From: Caprella mutica | Lineage: Eukaryota; Arthropoda; Malacostraca; Amphipoda; Caprellidae | Assembly (NCBI GenBank): GCA_947561585.1 | Contig: CANNZV010000263.1 | Span: forward strand, 220,410 to 284,409 | DNA: 64,000 bases | Direction of reading: 5' to 3' | Part shown: in pieces, positions 12,074 through 22,686 of the stretch | Layout: each line of letters opens with the position of its first letter | Position numbering within the stretch: the stretch's first letter is position 1 | Translations under genes and position numbers: made by a program | Notes under the pieces: generated by a model | Database searches by the model: none | What the model saw: only the letters and a program-made list of their open reading frames with translations | What the model was told of the DNA's origin: nothing

Positions 12074-12549
12074 CATGGAATTAAAATACCCATTAAATTC
12101 AATTGAAATTTGACCTCAATAAACATGCTTCAGTTCAATGAATAGAAAGACACGTGCCATGTTCGGTAAATATTTATTACAGTGGAAAAAGTCATGTCCA
12201 TAAATCGACAGCAATCATATAACTTCATAATTTTGATTGGTTACACAAACACGAATATACAAAACTTGACTTGATTTTAATATTTATTATTGATGTTTTT
12301 ATAAGTCTAAAGTTCTAATTACCAATATACTACACTACATGTCTTGAAGCTTTTATAATAGATATATTGCCTAATGCCTTTAAAAAGTTTAACTTTATCG
12401 CTTTTGCACATCCGCATTTATCTAACAACAGATTCAAATACTATTCGTAATGGGCCGTACACACGTAAGGTTTTTGAAGTCTTTCCACCAGACTTTTAGC
12501 TAAGCTCCTCCTACTTTTTCCACGAAAAAGTAAGAAAAATTGATATGAT

Positions 12550-12611
12550 TTATTTATTTCAGTTGGTATCCATGATACCAGCAGGTATCATGGATACCAA
12601 CTGAAATAAAT
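12550..12611. repeat. Perfect 28-bp-arm hairpin, core of the palindromic MITE
   Basis: Arms run from ATTTATTTCAGTTGGTATCC through ATGATACC to their exact inverse, with a four-base centre (AGCA). This is the best-preserved copy of the central palindrome found in the CTRGGGTAAGTTC MITE family. It sits between the left TIR and the retrotransposon insertion point. Confidence 0.85.
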
Positions 12612-13152
12612 AATGATTTTAATAATTTTTTCTGAGTCAGTCTCGTTTGTGCTTTCACTTGATAAGGTTCTTTAAATCTAATGCTTTAGCCATTGAATGA
12701 AAGTCCTTAAAACTCCTTTGTAGCGATTATTACAGTACCTATATACTTTTATCAAGCTGTTTAATTGTTACAAGTGAAAGCTCCTGAGTGTTGTGACACC
12801 TTACCTTAGCTCTACCGGCTCTAAGTCGGGGGAGTGCCTGACGGTATCAGAGACTCAAACCAGGTAGGTAGGTAGTTAGTTAGACATAGCTATTAGTTGC
12901 ATTTCAACACTGTTAAATTATAGGTAGGTAGGACTATAGAACAATAGAATATTATACAGCTATTTCAAATAGTCTGGAATAGGTAGGTAGATTGTATCAT
13001 TAAACCATTAGGCACTAGATTCTAGATAGTCTACCTATTTCACTACTGTATAAATATTAAGATTAAAACTGGACAATTCTGCTCCACATTTTACAAGAGA
13101 TATTCCATATGCATTCAATAGTTGTAAAAATACAAACCTGAAAACCAAAACT

Positions 13153-14775
13153 ATGGAGGAAATTCCTGAGACTTGCCCTCTGCCTGAAACTCAAAATGAG
13201 ACTGAAATAATGGACAATGATTCTGATATATTCAACAATAACCAGTATGATGTAATAGACCTGAATGATAAGATAGTCATACCAGAAACATACCCACTCC
13301 CTGAAACGCAGGAACAAACTGAACCTGAAGGTAATAGTAGTCAAAACACCAGCATTCATCAAAGACGTCGAATTAATTATAGCCATTATGCCAGATTCCC
13401 TACCAATGCAACATTAGAAAATCAGGGCTTGCTAAATACAATTGTGTATCGACAAGCTGATAACTGTAGATCTGCCATTCTTACTCACAATCCAATTTTG
13501 ATTGGAAAATTCTTTTCGGAAATCCCTTTGGACTGTGAAATAAAAGATGTTAGGATAAATAGACGACGCAACATAGTGGCAGTAGAGTTAGAAAATCCAA
13601 CAAGAGAACACTTAGATAAATTACTGAGCATTAAGATAATTGGGAGATGCAATGTATTAGGATATAAACCCTCAGAACCAAACAATGTTGAAAAACATTG
13701 TTCTGGAGTCATTGGACCAGTAGATAGTGACATTACTATGGAAGAGTTGCAAGAGATGATTGTATCCCCTAGTAAAATCATTAGTCTTAAACGACTTTAC
13801 AAATTCAGCAGTGGCAGAAAGGAGGATTCATCCGCAATTAGAATTGATTTTTCTGGAGAATCTTTACCGGGTAAAATCAAAATTGGGTATATATCCTTTA
13901 CAGTAAGAGAATTCAACCAGCAACCAATGCGTTGTTTCCGATGCCAACGTTTTGGTCATCTGTCAGGAGGCTGCACAGCTAGAAGGAGATGCTTAATATG
14001 TGGCGAGGACCATCCTAAAGAAGACTGTGACAGGCAAAACTCTCCTAGATGTGCAAATTGTGGAATGGAACACATTGCCAGTTCTAGAGATTGTATCATG
14101 AATAAGAAATCCCAACAAATTTCTAGCCTGACAAAACAAGGTAAAACCTTCCAAGAAGCTAAGAAAATAGTAGATGAGAACCTTGGCAACAAAACAAAAC
14201 CTAACAGATTGCCGCAAAATGTCACTGTAGATGTTCAGACACCCGGAACTAGCTTTGAGGCCCCTGTGCCCTGCACCTATAGTAGTGTGGCAGCAAAAAG
14301 TACAAAAGTTAATGGGATCCACACAAGGGAGAAGGTACAGGAGACCTTTGGAGAAAAGACACCTGAAACGACACAAGTCCAAAATAGTGTACTAAGAGAA
14401 TGCAAGTCAATGGTAGAAAAAATCATGAATGACTTCTTCCTCAACATTAGAACTCTGCTAAGTGAAGTTTTGACACAAATAAATTTGAGTCAGGACTTAT
14501 GTTCTGTCATCAATGCTGTAGCACAAAAAGTTTTCCCTAATCAGAGTCAAGTGATTAACAAAAAACCTACAGAAACAAATACCACTAGAAATGAAGAAAT
14601 GAGTTCATTGGACAGTGATGCTGGAGTTTTGTCATCGGATGTAGAAAATAAAAGTGTATCTAATTGGAACAAGAAAAAGAAAAAAAAGAAAAACAGTAAA
14701 AGAAAGAAAAGTGAGAGTGAAACTGAACAAAGAAAAAGCTCCCTGGACAGATCAAAGAAAAAACAAGTTAAATGA
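13153..14775 (+). CDS. Retrotransposon ORF1, gag-like nucleic-acid-binding protein
   Basis: This 540-residue ORF1 of the I-type element would coat the element RNA and act as a chaperone in target-primed reverse transcription. Three zinc knuckles lie in a row at about residues 260-315: CFRCQRFGHLSGGC, CLICGEDHPKEDC, CANCGMEHIASSRDC. Upstream is an RRM-like stretch (about 90-250), typical of I and Jockey gag proteins. The last 40 residues are very basic (runs of K) and hydrophilic. The stop TGA at 14773-14775 overlaps the ORF2 start in the sequence ATGA, so ORF2 is probably made by termination-reinitiation. The frame is intact from the first ATG after the leader. Confidence 0.92.
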   Translation: MEEIPETCPLPETQNETEIMDNDSDIFNNNQYDVIDLNDKIVIPETYPLPETQEQTEPEGNSSQNTSIHQRRRINYSHYARFPTNATLENQGLLNTIVYRQADNCRSAILTHNPILIGKFFSEIPLDCEIKDVRINRRRNIVAVELENPTREHLDKLLSIKIIGRCNVLGYKPSEPNNVEKHCSGVIGPVDSDITMEELQEMIVSPSKIISLKRLYKFSSGRKEDSSAIRIDFSGESLPGKIKIGYISFTVREFNQQPMRCFRCQRFGHLSGGCTARRRCLICGEDHPKEDCDRQNSPRCANCGMEHIASSRDCIMNKKSQQISSLTKQGKTFQEAKKIVDENLGNKTKPNRLPQNVTVDVQTPGTSFEAPVPCTYSSVAAKSTKVNGIHTREKVQETFGEKTPETTQVQNSVLRECKSMVEKIMNDFFLNIRTLLSEVLTQINLSQDLCSVINAVAQKVFPNQSQVINKKPTETNTTRNEEMSSLDSDAGVLSSDVENKSVSNWNKKKKKKKNSKRKKSESETEQRKSSLDRSKKKQVK

Positions 14776-17700
14776 ACTCTAATGGCTATATAAATAAGTT
14801 AAAGAGAAATAAAGGTTCTGAGAATCATTTAAATTTGATACAATTTAACTGTAACTCATTATCCAATAAGTTACAGGAATTGAAACTTTATATATTTGAG
14901 AAAAAACCAGATGTTGTATGCCTCTGTGAAACCTTTGTTAAAATTAGGGAACCAAAATTTCATGGTTACACGGCAATTTGGAGCCATAGAGTTGGAAATG
15001 GGGGTGGTTTGGCGTTTTTAATTCGTGAAGATATTTCTTTTAAGAAGATCCCTTTCATACCCTTTCAAGATGGTCATCTTGAACTACAAATAGTTGAAAT
15101 AGCTGATAATATAGGAAACATTAGAATAGTCAATATATACAATCCCAATAAAAACATATCTACACAAGAACTAGATCATTATATCCAGTATATTGGAAAC
15201 AGAGGTATCTTATTGGGTGACTTTAACGCACACTCACCTCTCTGGGATGAAAGAGGTAGACAAAATACTACTGGTAAAAGTTTAGAAGTCATCCTTGAGA
15301 ACTATCCTTTTTCTTTAGTGAATGAGTATTCCATCCAAACTTATTATGACATTAGAACTGGTTCATCCTCATGTTTGGATCTGTGTCTAGCATCCTATAA
15401 CCTATGTAATGTATCTGATTTCTCTAGAGGTATTGATCTGAGAAGTGATCATTTCCCAATAGAAATAGTATTTGGATTCCCAATTATCAAAAGTGAAATG
15501 AAAACTGTACCCAGATGGAAATTAGGAGAAGCAGACTGGAAAAACTGGTCACTCGCACTAAGTGAGGTAAATGAATCGAGTATAGTTTTCCCCTCTGATG
15601 TGACCACTTATAACAATTATCTAACCAATAAAATAAAACATGTGTCTAACCAATATATTCCAAAAACAAAAGGACATAAATCCTATAAAAGGACATCTCC
15701 TTGGTGGGATGGTGAATGCAAAGTGTCTGTGACAAATAGAAATAAAGCAAGAAACAAAATGATGTCCCACCCTACTGTAGAAAATATTATTAACTTCAAG
15801 AGGTGTCAAGCTATAGTGAAACGCACAACCCAAAAGAAGAAGAAACAATCATGGAAAGACTTTACATCAACTTTGCAGAGTAATACTCCCTCTGCAAAAG
15901 TATGGAAAACAATAAAGAGTATAAATGGCAAACACTCTTGCTTCAACATCCCAGTTGGGTCACCAAATTTATCAGACTCTGACAAGGCAAACATTCTGAT
16001 GAACCATTTTGCTAGAGTCATTGATAACAATGATCTGCAATTAAGGGAAACTGAAAGTGCTGACTTATCCTCTGTACCATTCCCAGCTATTTCTTTGAGA
16101 GAAGTTCAAGAAGTCACAAAAAGAATAAAAAATACATCACCAGGTGTGGATGAAATTTGTAACATATTCTTGAAAAAAGTGCCCACAAATATAATGAGTG
16201 AAGTCCAATACCTCTTCAATATAAGCCTTATGACAAGTAGTGTTCCAAGTGAATGGAAAGCTGGTATCATTTGCCCCATTATGAAACCTGGAAAAGACTC
16301 TTCTCTGGCTTCCTCCTACAGACCAATCACCATGCTGTCCTGTGTTGGAAAGTTAATGGAACGAATCATTAAGAGAAGACTTGAACACATAATTGAAATT
16401 GAGAAAGGTATATTTGAGGCAAGCCAGAGTGGATTTAGAAGAGGTCGTTGCACATTAGATTGTCTTGCAATTCTGAAGAACCAGATAAACACTAGTCTTG
16501 AAGCCAAAGAATATTGTGTCGTATGCTACATAGATCTTGAAAGCGCATATGATTGTGTTTGGCATGCTGGCCTAATTACAAAACTTCAGCTAATTGGGAT
16601 CGAACCATACATGCTCTATTGGTTGAAAGACTACTTGAAAGGTAGAACTGTTAAAGTCAGAGTTGGAAAGGATTTATCAACTGAAAAAATTCTCAGTAGA
16701 GGTCTTCCACAAGGTGCAGTGCTCTCCCCATTACTCTTTAATATAATGCTGAGTGACCTTCCTAAGTCTTCAACTGTCAAGATGGTGTCATATGCTGATG
16801 ACATAACTTTAGTATGTAGATCCCCTTCCTTGGAACTAGCTGAACGTGAAATGCAACTCTATTTAGATGAGCTATTTACTTGGATGGTAACAAATAAATT
16901 TATTATGAATGCAAACAAATGCTGCTTCCAAGTCTTCACAAGAAAAAGGATAATACCAGATATAAAACTTCAACTAGCTGGTCAACAAATTTCCCAAACA
17001 AAGAAACAAAGAGTCCTAGGCATCATATTTGACTCTCCTAAATTACTCTTCAAAGAACATACAACTTACTTGAAAACTGAATGCTCTCGCAGAATATGCA
17101 CAATGAGATCAATCGCTTCAAATAAGTGGGGTGCGTCAAGAAACCTATTAAGAAGAGTATATGTCAGCTTCATCCGAAGTAAGTTAGAATATTGCTGTTC
17201 ACTATTTCCTGAGTTTTCTAGAGGAATATATCAAAAATTAGAAGTGATTCAAAATAATGCCCTTCGTATCATTCTGGGAGCAAGAAAGACATCGCCAAAA
17301 ATCTCAATGGAGATAGAAGGATACATTATGCCTATTGACATTCGCTTCAAATATCTATTTATGAAGTGGTATTATAAAATGATATATTCCCCACAAACAA
17401 ATAACAGGATTGACATTGCACATGAAGTAGGTGTTTTGCCAAGAGATGAAAATAACACTAGTATATTTCATAGGAGGGCAATGGCAATATTTAGTACAAT
17501 AGATCTGAAACCAATAAAAAGAGTATCAACACCTTATATTTGTCCAGTGTCACCAATGGTTGATATCACTGAAAATATATATATTGACCTATTTGACAAA
17601 GAAGTGATGCAAAATAACAATAATGTGACAAATAACATGTTTCAAGAGTATAGAAGAGCATTATTTCCTGATGTGCAAGAGTTATATACAGATGGATCAA

Positions 17701-18110
17701 AACTAAGTGATGGATCAACAGCAGCTGCTCTGTATGTGGAACAATCAAATTCTGTAACAACATGGAAATTAAACCCTAACCACACTGTATTAGGAGCAGA
17801 GCTCTTTGCTATTGACAAAGCATTGGAGTGGATAAAATCTAATCATTTGATAGGAACTAGATACTTGATTTCAACTGACTCCAAAAGTGCATTGCATCTA
17901 ATTAGAAATCAAGTAGATCCCAAATACAAACATATAGTGTTTAAAATACAAAACACTATGAAGGAGCTTATGAGTTCAGTCAAACTGCAATGGGTATGTG
18001 CACACTCTGGTATCAAAGGCAATGAAGTGGCTGACAGAGGGGCTAATCTAGGTCATCAAAACATGCACTCAGTCCTGAGCTCACTGAATTATGAAGAAAG
18101 TTTGATTTGA
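14772..18110 (+). CDS. Retrotransposon ORF2: APE endonuclease, reverse transcriptase, RNase H
   Basis: An intact frame of 1112 residues. Endonuclease about 20-235: FNCNSLSNK, CETF, GDFNAHSPLWDER near 149 and SDHFP near 225, which together hold the catalytic Asn, Glu, Asp and His. Reverse transcriptase about 480-760: SYRPITMLSC, SGFRRGR, IDLESAYD, GLPQGAVLSPLLFN and the active site YADD near 674. RNase H about 965-1095: TDGS, GAELFAID, STDSKSAL and AHSGIKGNEVAD. The frame stops after RNase H. Compared with the related copy at 25577-26847, about 75 residues that should precede the C-terminal zinc knuckle are missing, and the knuckle itself is out of frame at 18112-18354. The protein is therefore C-terminally truncated. 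Confidence 0.93.
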   Translation: MNSNGYINKLKRNKGSENHLNLIQFNCNSLSNKLQELKLYIFEKKPDVVCLCETFVKIREPKFHGYTAIWSHRVGNGGGLAFLIREDISFKKIPFIPFQDGHLELQIVEIADNIGNIRIVNIYNPNKNISTQELDHYIQYIGNRGILLGDFNAHSPLWDERGRQNTTGKSLEVILENYPFSLVNEYSIQTYYDIRTGSSSCLDLCLASYNLCNVSDFSRGIDLRSDHFPIEIVFGFPIIKSEMKTVPRWKLGEADWKNWSLALSEVNESSIVFPSDVTTYNNYLTNKIKHVSNQYIPKTKGHKSYKRTSPWWDGECKVSVTNRNKARNKMMSHPTVENIINFKRCQAIVKRTTQKKKKQSWKDFTSTLQSNTPSAKVWKTIKSINGKHSCFNIPVGSPNLSDSDKANILMNHFARVIDNNDLQLRETESADLSSVPFPAISLREVQEVTKRIKNTSPGVDEICNIFLKKVPTNIMSEVQYLFNISLMTSSVPSEWKAGIICPIMKPGKDSSLASSYRPITMLSCVGKLMERIIKRRLEHIIEIEKGIFEASQSGFRRGRCTLDCLAILKNQINTSLEAKEYCVVCYIDLESAYDCVWHAGLITKLQLIGIEPYMLYWLKDYLKGRTVKVRVGKDLSTEKILSRGLPQGAVLSPLLFNIMLSDLPKSSTVKMVSYADDITLVCRSPSLELAEREMQLYLDELFTWMVTNKFIMNANKCCFQVFTRKRIIPDIKLQLAGQQISQTKKQRVLGIIFDSPKLLFKEHTTYLKTECSRRICTMRSIASNKWGASRNLLRRVYVSFIRSKLEYCCSLFPEFSRGIYQKLEVIQNNALRIILGARKTSPKISMEIEGYIMPIDIRFKYLFMKWYYKMIYSPQTNNRIDIAHEVGVLPRDENNTSIFHRRAMAIFSTIDLKPIKRVSTPYICPVSPMVDITENIYIDLFDKEVMQNNNNVTNNMFQEYRRALFPDVQELYTDGSKLSDGSTAAALYVEQSNSVTTWKLNPNHTVLGAELFAIDKALEWIKSNHLIGTRYLISTDSKSALHLIRNQVDPKYKHIVFKIQNTMKELMSSVKLQWVCAHSGIKGNEVADRGANLGHQNMHSVLSSLNYEESLI

Positions 18111-18111
18111 G

Positions 18112-18354
18112 ATGTCAATTTCTGATCTCTGTGAGTATTGTAATCAATCTGATACAATTGAACATTTCCTGATGACATGCAGAAAATTTACAGACCAAAG
18201 AAGAGTAATGGCAGATATGTTATCGAATGTCAATGTAGACCTATCAATGAAAAACATTCTCTTGGGAGGAAACTTTGAAGAGAATGTGAATAGGAAAATC
18301 CATAGGATATTTTTGATATTCCTACAAACTTCTGGAAGATTAAATATCCTTTGA
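18112..18354 (+). pseudogene. Detached C-terminal zinc-knuckle segment of ORF2
   Basis: In the +1 frame relative to ORF2, this encodes CEYCNQSDTIEHFLMTC and then about 55 more residues ending in SGRLNIL. The related copy has CSHCKEEETIEHFLLKC in the same position, joined in frame to RNase H. An internal deletion at about 18110 removed the linking region and shifted the frame. From 18355 to 19028 is 3' UTR with no gene. Confidence 0.85.
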
Positions 18355-19346
18355 AAAGTATATGGGCCAAGAATTTATTTATTTTGCATTATTTTTAACC
18401 TTTTCATCCCTAATTTATCAAACTTCTGTTTCTAGACCTTAACATGGTTGGTTTATCTTGGCCCATAAATCAGGGTGGGTTAAGGTCTTATTTAATTTAT
18501 TTTACCCTTATGTTTACTAATTTAATAACTAGAATAAAAATCAGCTTCCAGGAAGTTTGAGTTTAAGAAAGTAATGTGATAAAAGTGTTAATTTTTGGCT
18601 ATGATAGTCAATATCATGTTAAAAACCATTTGTTGTATGTTTATAATTTAGTTCTGTAACTTTTGTCAAACTAATTAATATATGTAAACATAGCTATTAT
18701 GTTATTAAATATAAGATACCCCATTTAATATTATTTTATGAACTGATAAAATGTTTCCTTATAAATAGTATTAGTTAGCTACTAGACAATCATTTATTTA
18801 ATGTTTATGTAAATAGGATGAGTTGTGTAACAATATTTTGTATTAGTCATTTTGTCACCATTTTGTCACCATGTCATTTTGTATTAGTTTATATAGGAAC
18901 CTAAAACGAAAATTGTAAAATATTTTTATTAAGAAGCTGCCAGGTTAAACGGTTTATCCTGTTAGGATAACTACATACTTTAGGTGGTGGCGAGTCTTTG
19001 CTACCCCATCTTGGTAAAGAAGAAGAAGAATAATTTTTTCTTACATTCTCGTGAAAAAAGTAGGAGGAGCTTAGCAAAAAGTCTGTTGGAAACCCTACGT
19101 GTGTACGGTCCTTAAAATATCGGGAGTAATACTGTGTATTATTTTACTACTAATAGCTATCAGATCTTCCATTTTACAAGGCTTATTATCTTCTATTTAA
19201 ATTTCTCAATAGAAGAAATGCAATCTGATATCTAGGTACCCAATTCACATCACCAAAACGACAAGTCAATCGACTGGGGAATTGATTTGGGAAGTTAATG
19301 ATTTTCTTGCTGTGTGAGCTGGTACAACAACCACACCCTGTATGTA

Positions 19347-19402
19347 CAGTAAACCTCCTCTATAGTGAACTCAAACTAGTTCACTATAGAGGAGTTGCAC
19401 TG
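19347..19402. mobile_element. Tiny pogo-like palindromic MITE
   Basis: It reads CAGTAAACCTCCTCTATAGT, then a short centre, then the inverse, GTTCACTATAGAGGAG...CACTG. It is preceded by TA and followed by TG, close to a TA target duplication. CAGT ends with TA duplication are typical of Tc1/mariner/pogo elements. The same CACTATAGAGGAGTT word builds the 42-bp array at 39935-41210. Flanking 19112-19346 and 19403-19560 hold nothing else recognised. Confidence 0.65.
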
Positions 19403-19559
19403 TGATTAGTATAATCAAAGATATTATACATAGACTGTACTACAGTAGGATACAGCAATCTCGAAAATTGTATCGAACAATTTTCTGCCAAAATTCTGAA
19501 ACAAATCTGACTCTTTCTGAAGCCTACAGCTACTAGGCAAGGTTTATATACACTATAAG

Positions 19560-21390
19560 GTTAACCAGACGAGCAAAGTTTACGACAATGCTCCGACAAT
19601 GGAAAATATCGAAGACATGCATGATACCAAAAACAAAGAAACCTTCAGCTAATGAACATAGACCTATTACCCTCACTACTGTAGGATATAAGATCTACAT
19701 GGGCCTTCTGAAGGATAGGATGGTGGAGCAGGAGCTGGACGATTTGAGAGTGAAATCTCTGCAGAGTGGATTCATGAAGGGGAGGAGACTGGAGGAAAAC
19801 ACGTTTATATTGTCGCAGGTGGTGGAGGAGTGTTTCCAGATGAAGAGGGAGTTGTGGGTTGTGGCTGTTGACTTCAGCAAGGCTTTTGACAGCGAGGAAA
19901 GAGGAGCCCTAGTCGGAGCATTGATGAGGTTCGGGTGTGAACCTAGAGTGATTGATGCTGTTGTAAATATGTATGAGGGGGATAGAACCAGGATTTATAG
20001 GGAGGGAAAGGAAATGGGAGAGTTGGAGGTTCAGTGTGGGATTAGGCAGGGGTGTACGGGGTCTCCGCAGCTGTTCCTGATGATAGTAAGTCAAATAATA
20101 GAAGATATGCTGAAGGCTGGAGGGGGATACAGCAGTGGATTTATGCGGGTACCCATACTCTTCTATGCTGACGATGGGTTGATTTTAGCAAGAAGCAGGG
20201 CAGAGGCGTTGAGCATGCTTGGGAGGTTGGAGGAGATAAGCGAGAGATATGGGCTGAGTATTAACAAAGAGAAGAGTTACTGTATGGTTTTTAATGATGG
20301 AGGGGATAATGGGGTAGATTTGGGGGATGTGAGGTTGGTGAAGGAAATTAAGTATCTGGGAATGAAGATTAACAACAGCAGAGATTGCCTCAGGACACAT
20401 AAAGTGGAGAAAATAAACCTCGCAAGGAAGATGGTCAATGTGACTTATAGTGTAGTAGCGAGAGCATGCCAGAGGATGATGATGGGAAAGACGTTTTGGA
20501 AAGGTGCAGTTTTGCCGAGGGTATTGCATGGAAGTGAAACGGTGGTTTGGAACGCGGGAGATTTGGAGAGCATTCAGAGGGTAGAGAATGGAGTTTGGAG
20601 GAGAGTGCTGAGAGCCCCGGATTATACGCCGGTGGTGACTCTACAAGGAGAGGTTGGATGCTCTTCAGTAGTAGCTAGAGATATGAAAACGAAAGTTAAG
20701 TTCGCTAGTTACTTGATGAGATCAGAAAATAGGATAGCAAGAAGAATAGTGGAACAGTTTGGAGGGGGAGGAAGGAGAGGTACGAAGTGGAGTAGGAAAG
20801 TGGAGGGATATTTAGCGGAGATAGGATTGGGGTGGGGGGGGGTTTGGGTGAGGTTGAGGGAATGGAAATAACTAGAAGAGTGATTCAATGGGAGGAGACA
20901 AGATGGAGAAGGGAGATAGAGAGCAAGAGTTCTATTAGAGAATATAGGTGGAAGGTTGGAATTGGGAGCGGTGATATCTATGATAATGGTTGGGATTCGG
21001 TGCTGTTGTTCAGGGCAAGGAGTAACACGTTGAGATTGGGATGGAGGGAGAGGTTTGTGGGTGGGAGAGTGGAGTGTCCGTTGTGTGGGTTGGAGGAGGA
21101 AGACTTGGAGCACTTTCTGGCCGGGTGTGAGAGGCTGAGGGGGGTGAGGGAGGGCTATGGTGTCGGAAGTGTGAGGGATGCTCTGGGGTTTGGGGGGATA
21201 GGGGTGGGGGTTGTTAAGGGATACATTAGAGATGCATGGGATGAGAGGAAGAGATTGATAGGATTAGCGTAGGATAGGCTAATCTGTAGGGAGGCGTTGC
21301 GAATGCCATTATCCTGAAAAGACACTCTGTCAGAAGGACAGTCTCTGGAAGATGGAGTGTCATCAAGTATCAAGTAAGTAAGTAAGTCCG
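19560..21390 (+). mobile_element. 5'-truncated non-LTR retrotransposon, G-rich family
   Basis: No endonuclease is present; homology begins inside the RT at about 19560. The coding strand is unusually G-rich compared with the AT-rich surroundings. The element ends in a short (AAGT)n tail at about 21371-21390, and a 100-base 3' UTR contains an inverted pair GACACTC / GAGTGTC. Related fragments lie at 22670-23541 (plus) and 44105-44690 (minus). Confidence 0.85.
19588..21272 (+). pseudogene. Reverse transcriptase with one frameshift at a G run
   Basis: Two frames overlap. The first is 19588-20871, with RT motifs HRPITLTTVGYKI, SGFMKGR, AVDFSKAFDS, GIRQGCTGSPQLFLM and the active site YADD. The second, about 20832-21272, carries the C-terminal part LLFRARSNTLRLGWRERF and a knuckle CPLCGLEEEDLEHFLAGC. 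They join at a run of eight G around 20834-20841, so a single indel, or a base-calling error in the homopolymer, explains the break. There is no RNase H. SEERGAL follows the AFD motif. The protein copies element RNA at the target site. Confidence 0.85.
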
Positions 21391-22068
21391 CAAATTAGAC
21401 ATTTTAGCAACCTCAGAATCCTCGTCCGGGCACCCACGTTTCTGTAGATTCCACGAATGTTAACCTTTTGTTCTATTTTAAACTTAATAAAATAGCCTAA
21501 ATAGGTATTTAGCTACCTAATAGTTAATAAACATTAAAAGGTACGCCAGCTAGATAAACTAACGACCTAGGAGGTAGTAGTATACTAACTAGGTTACGGT
21601 AGGTTAATTGTTTTAACATTAGTATTAAATTAATTTGACTAATAATAATTAATAATGGTGAATTTTAAGTAGCTAATACCATAGAGGGTTTTTGAATATG
21701 TAGTTAGTAACCATTTCTCACAATTTATCTTAAAATAGTTATAAGTTACTAAAGTTAGTTAGTAACCTTTCCAAATATAGCTACTTGGTTACGTCACTAT
21801 CACTTCCAATTCGGTAATTATCATGGAAAATAAAATAAAATAAGTGAGGAAAGTGTATGATATAGCAAGGTACTTATTTTTTCTAATAATTTAGTCATAA
21901 CTTTTAGTCAAAAAACGGATAAAATATTAATATACAGGTAATATCTTGTTGATTTACATGCTTTATTATCGGCTTGGTTGCCCGGCAATCGTACGTCTGG
22001 CAGAAAATGGCGTCTGGTCAACCTTATTATAGTATATAAGCCTTGCTACCTACTAGGTACCTGAGGCT
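21391..22068. other. AT-rich spacer, nothing recognised
   Basis: No frame, exon or array was recognised. Words such as TAGTTAGTAACC recur loosely. A short TATAGTATATAAG stretch lies near 22030. Confidence 0.5.
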
Positions 22069-22686
22069 AATGGTGCGTTCCTGTGCTGAAGAACTCAAAG
22101 AACGTTCCTTCAAAAGTTCAAGGTACGAATGGTGCGTTCCCGTGATGAAGAACTCGAAGGACCTCCCTCAATTCTACGAGAACAAACCGTTCCCGTGATG
22201 AAGAACGTTCGTCAAGTTCGTGGAACTCGACGACACGGTAGGTAGTACGTCGAGCTGTCCCTCTTGGCAGCCGTGACGTCACAAACGTAAACAAACAAAC
22301 GAATAGGGCGGATGAAACACCTGTTCTTATTTGTAAATTAATAAAATTCATAATTGACATAATATTACATGTTTTGAGATTAATTGATAATTAATTAAAC
22401 CAACCAAACCAAATTATTGATTGTTAATATCCCTAATTAATTAGTGATATTAATTCCTAAACCACGGAATCGTACACATTGAAGTGGTTGCACGGGAACG
22501 CTAACCGAGGGACCGTACTTTGTACCTTGAAGGAACGTTCTTCGAGTTCTTCAGCACGGGAACGCACCTGAAGTACGGTCCCTCGGTTAGCGTTCCCGTG
22601 CAAACACTTCAATGTGTACGATTCCGTGGTTTAGGAATTGATGTCACTAGTTAATTAGGGATATTCTAAAAAAATGATCTAAAAAA

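Larger units (their letters stand above)
12634..19028 (+). mobile_element. Full-length I-type non-LTR retrotransposon
   Basis: Exact 13-bp target duplications AATAATTTTTTCT flank it at 12621-12633 and 19029-19041. The 6.4-kb element has a 5' leader of about 520 bases that begins GAGTCAGTCTCGTTTGTG, a gag-like ORF1, ORF2 with endonuclease, reverse transcriptase and RNase H, a 3' UTR of about 670 bases, and a short (GAA)n tail. An RNase H domain after the RT with simple-repeat tailing is characteristic of the I group. Clean flanks and long open frames suggest a fairly recent insertion. Confidence 0.93.
12452..19111. mobile_element. Small TIR element split by a retrotransposon
   Basis: The left end (12452-12545) has GGGCCGTACACACGTA and CTAAGCTCCTCCTACTTTTT. 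The right end (19042-19111) carries the inverse, ending CGTGTGTACGGTCC. Arms are about 80-90 bp. Removing the retrotransposon at 12634-19028 and one target copy leaves about 250 bp with no coding capacity, so this is a MITE. A clear target duplication was not found at its own ends. Confidence 0.75.

Noticed and set aside
19695..21373. Minus-strand open frames over the G-rich retrotransposon
   Set aside because: Shadows of the plus-strand reverse transcriptase; their Pro/Ser/His bias is the complement of G-rich codons.
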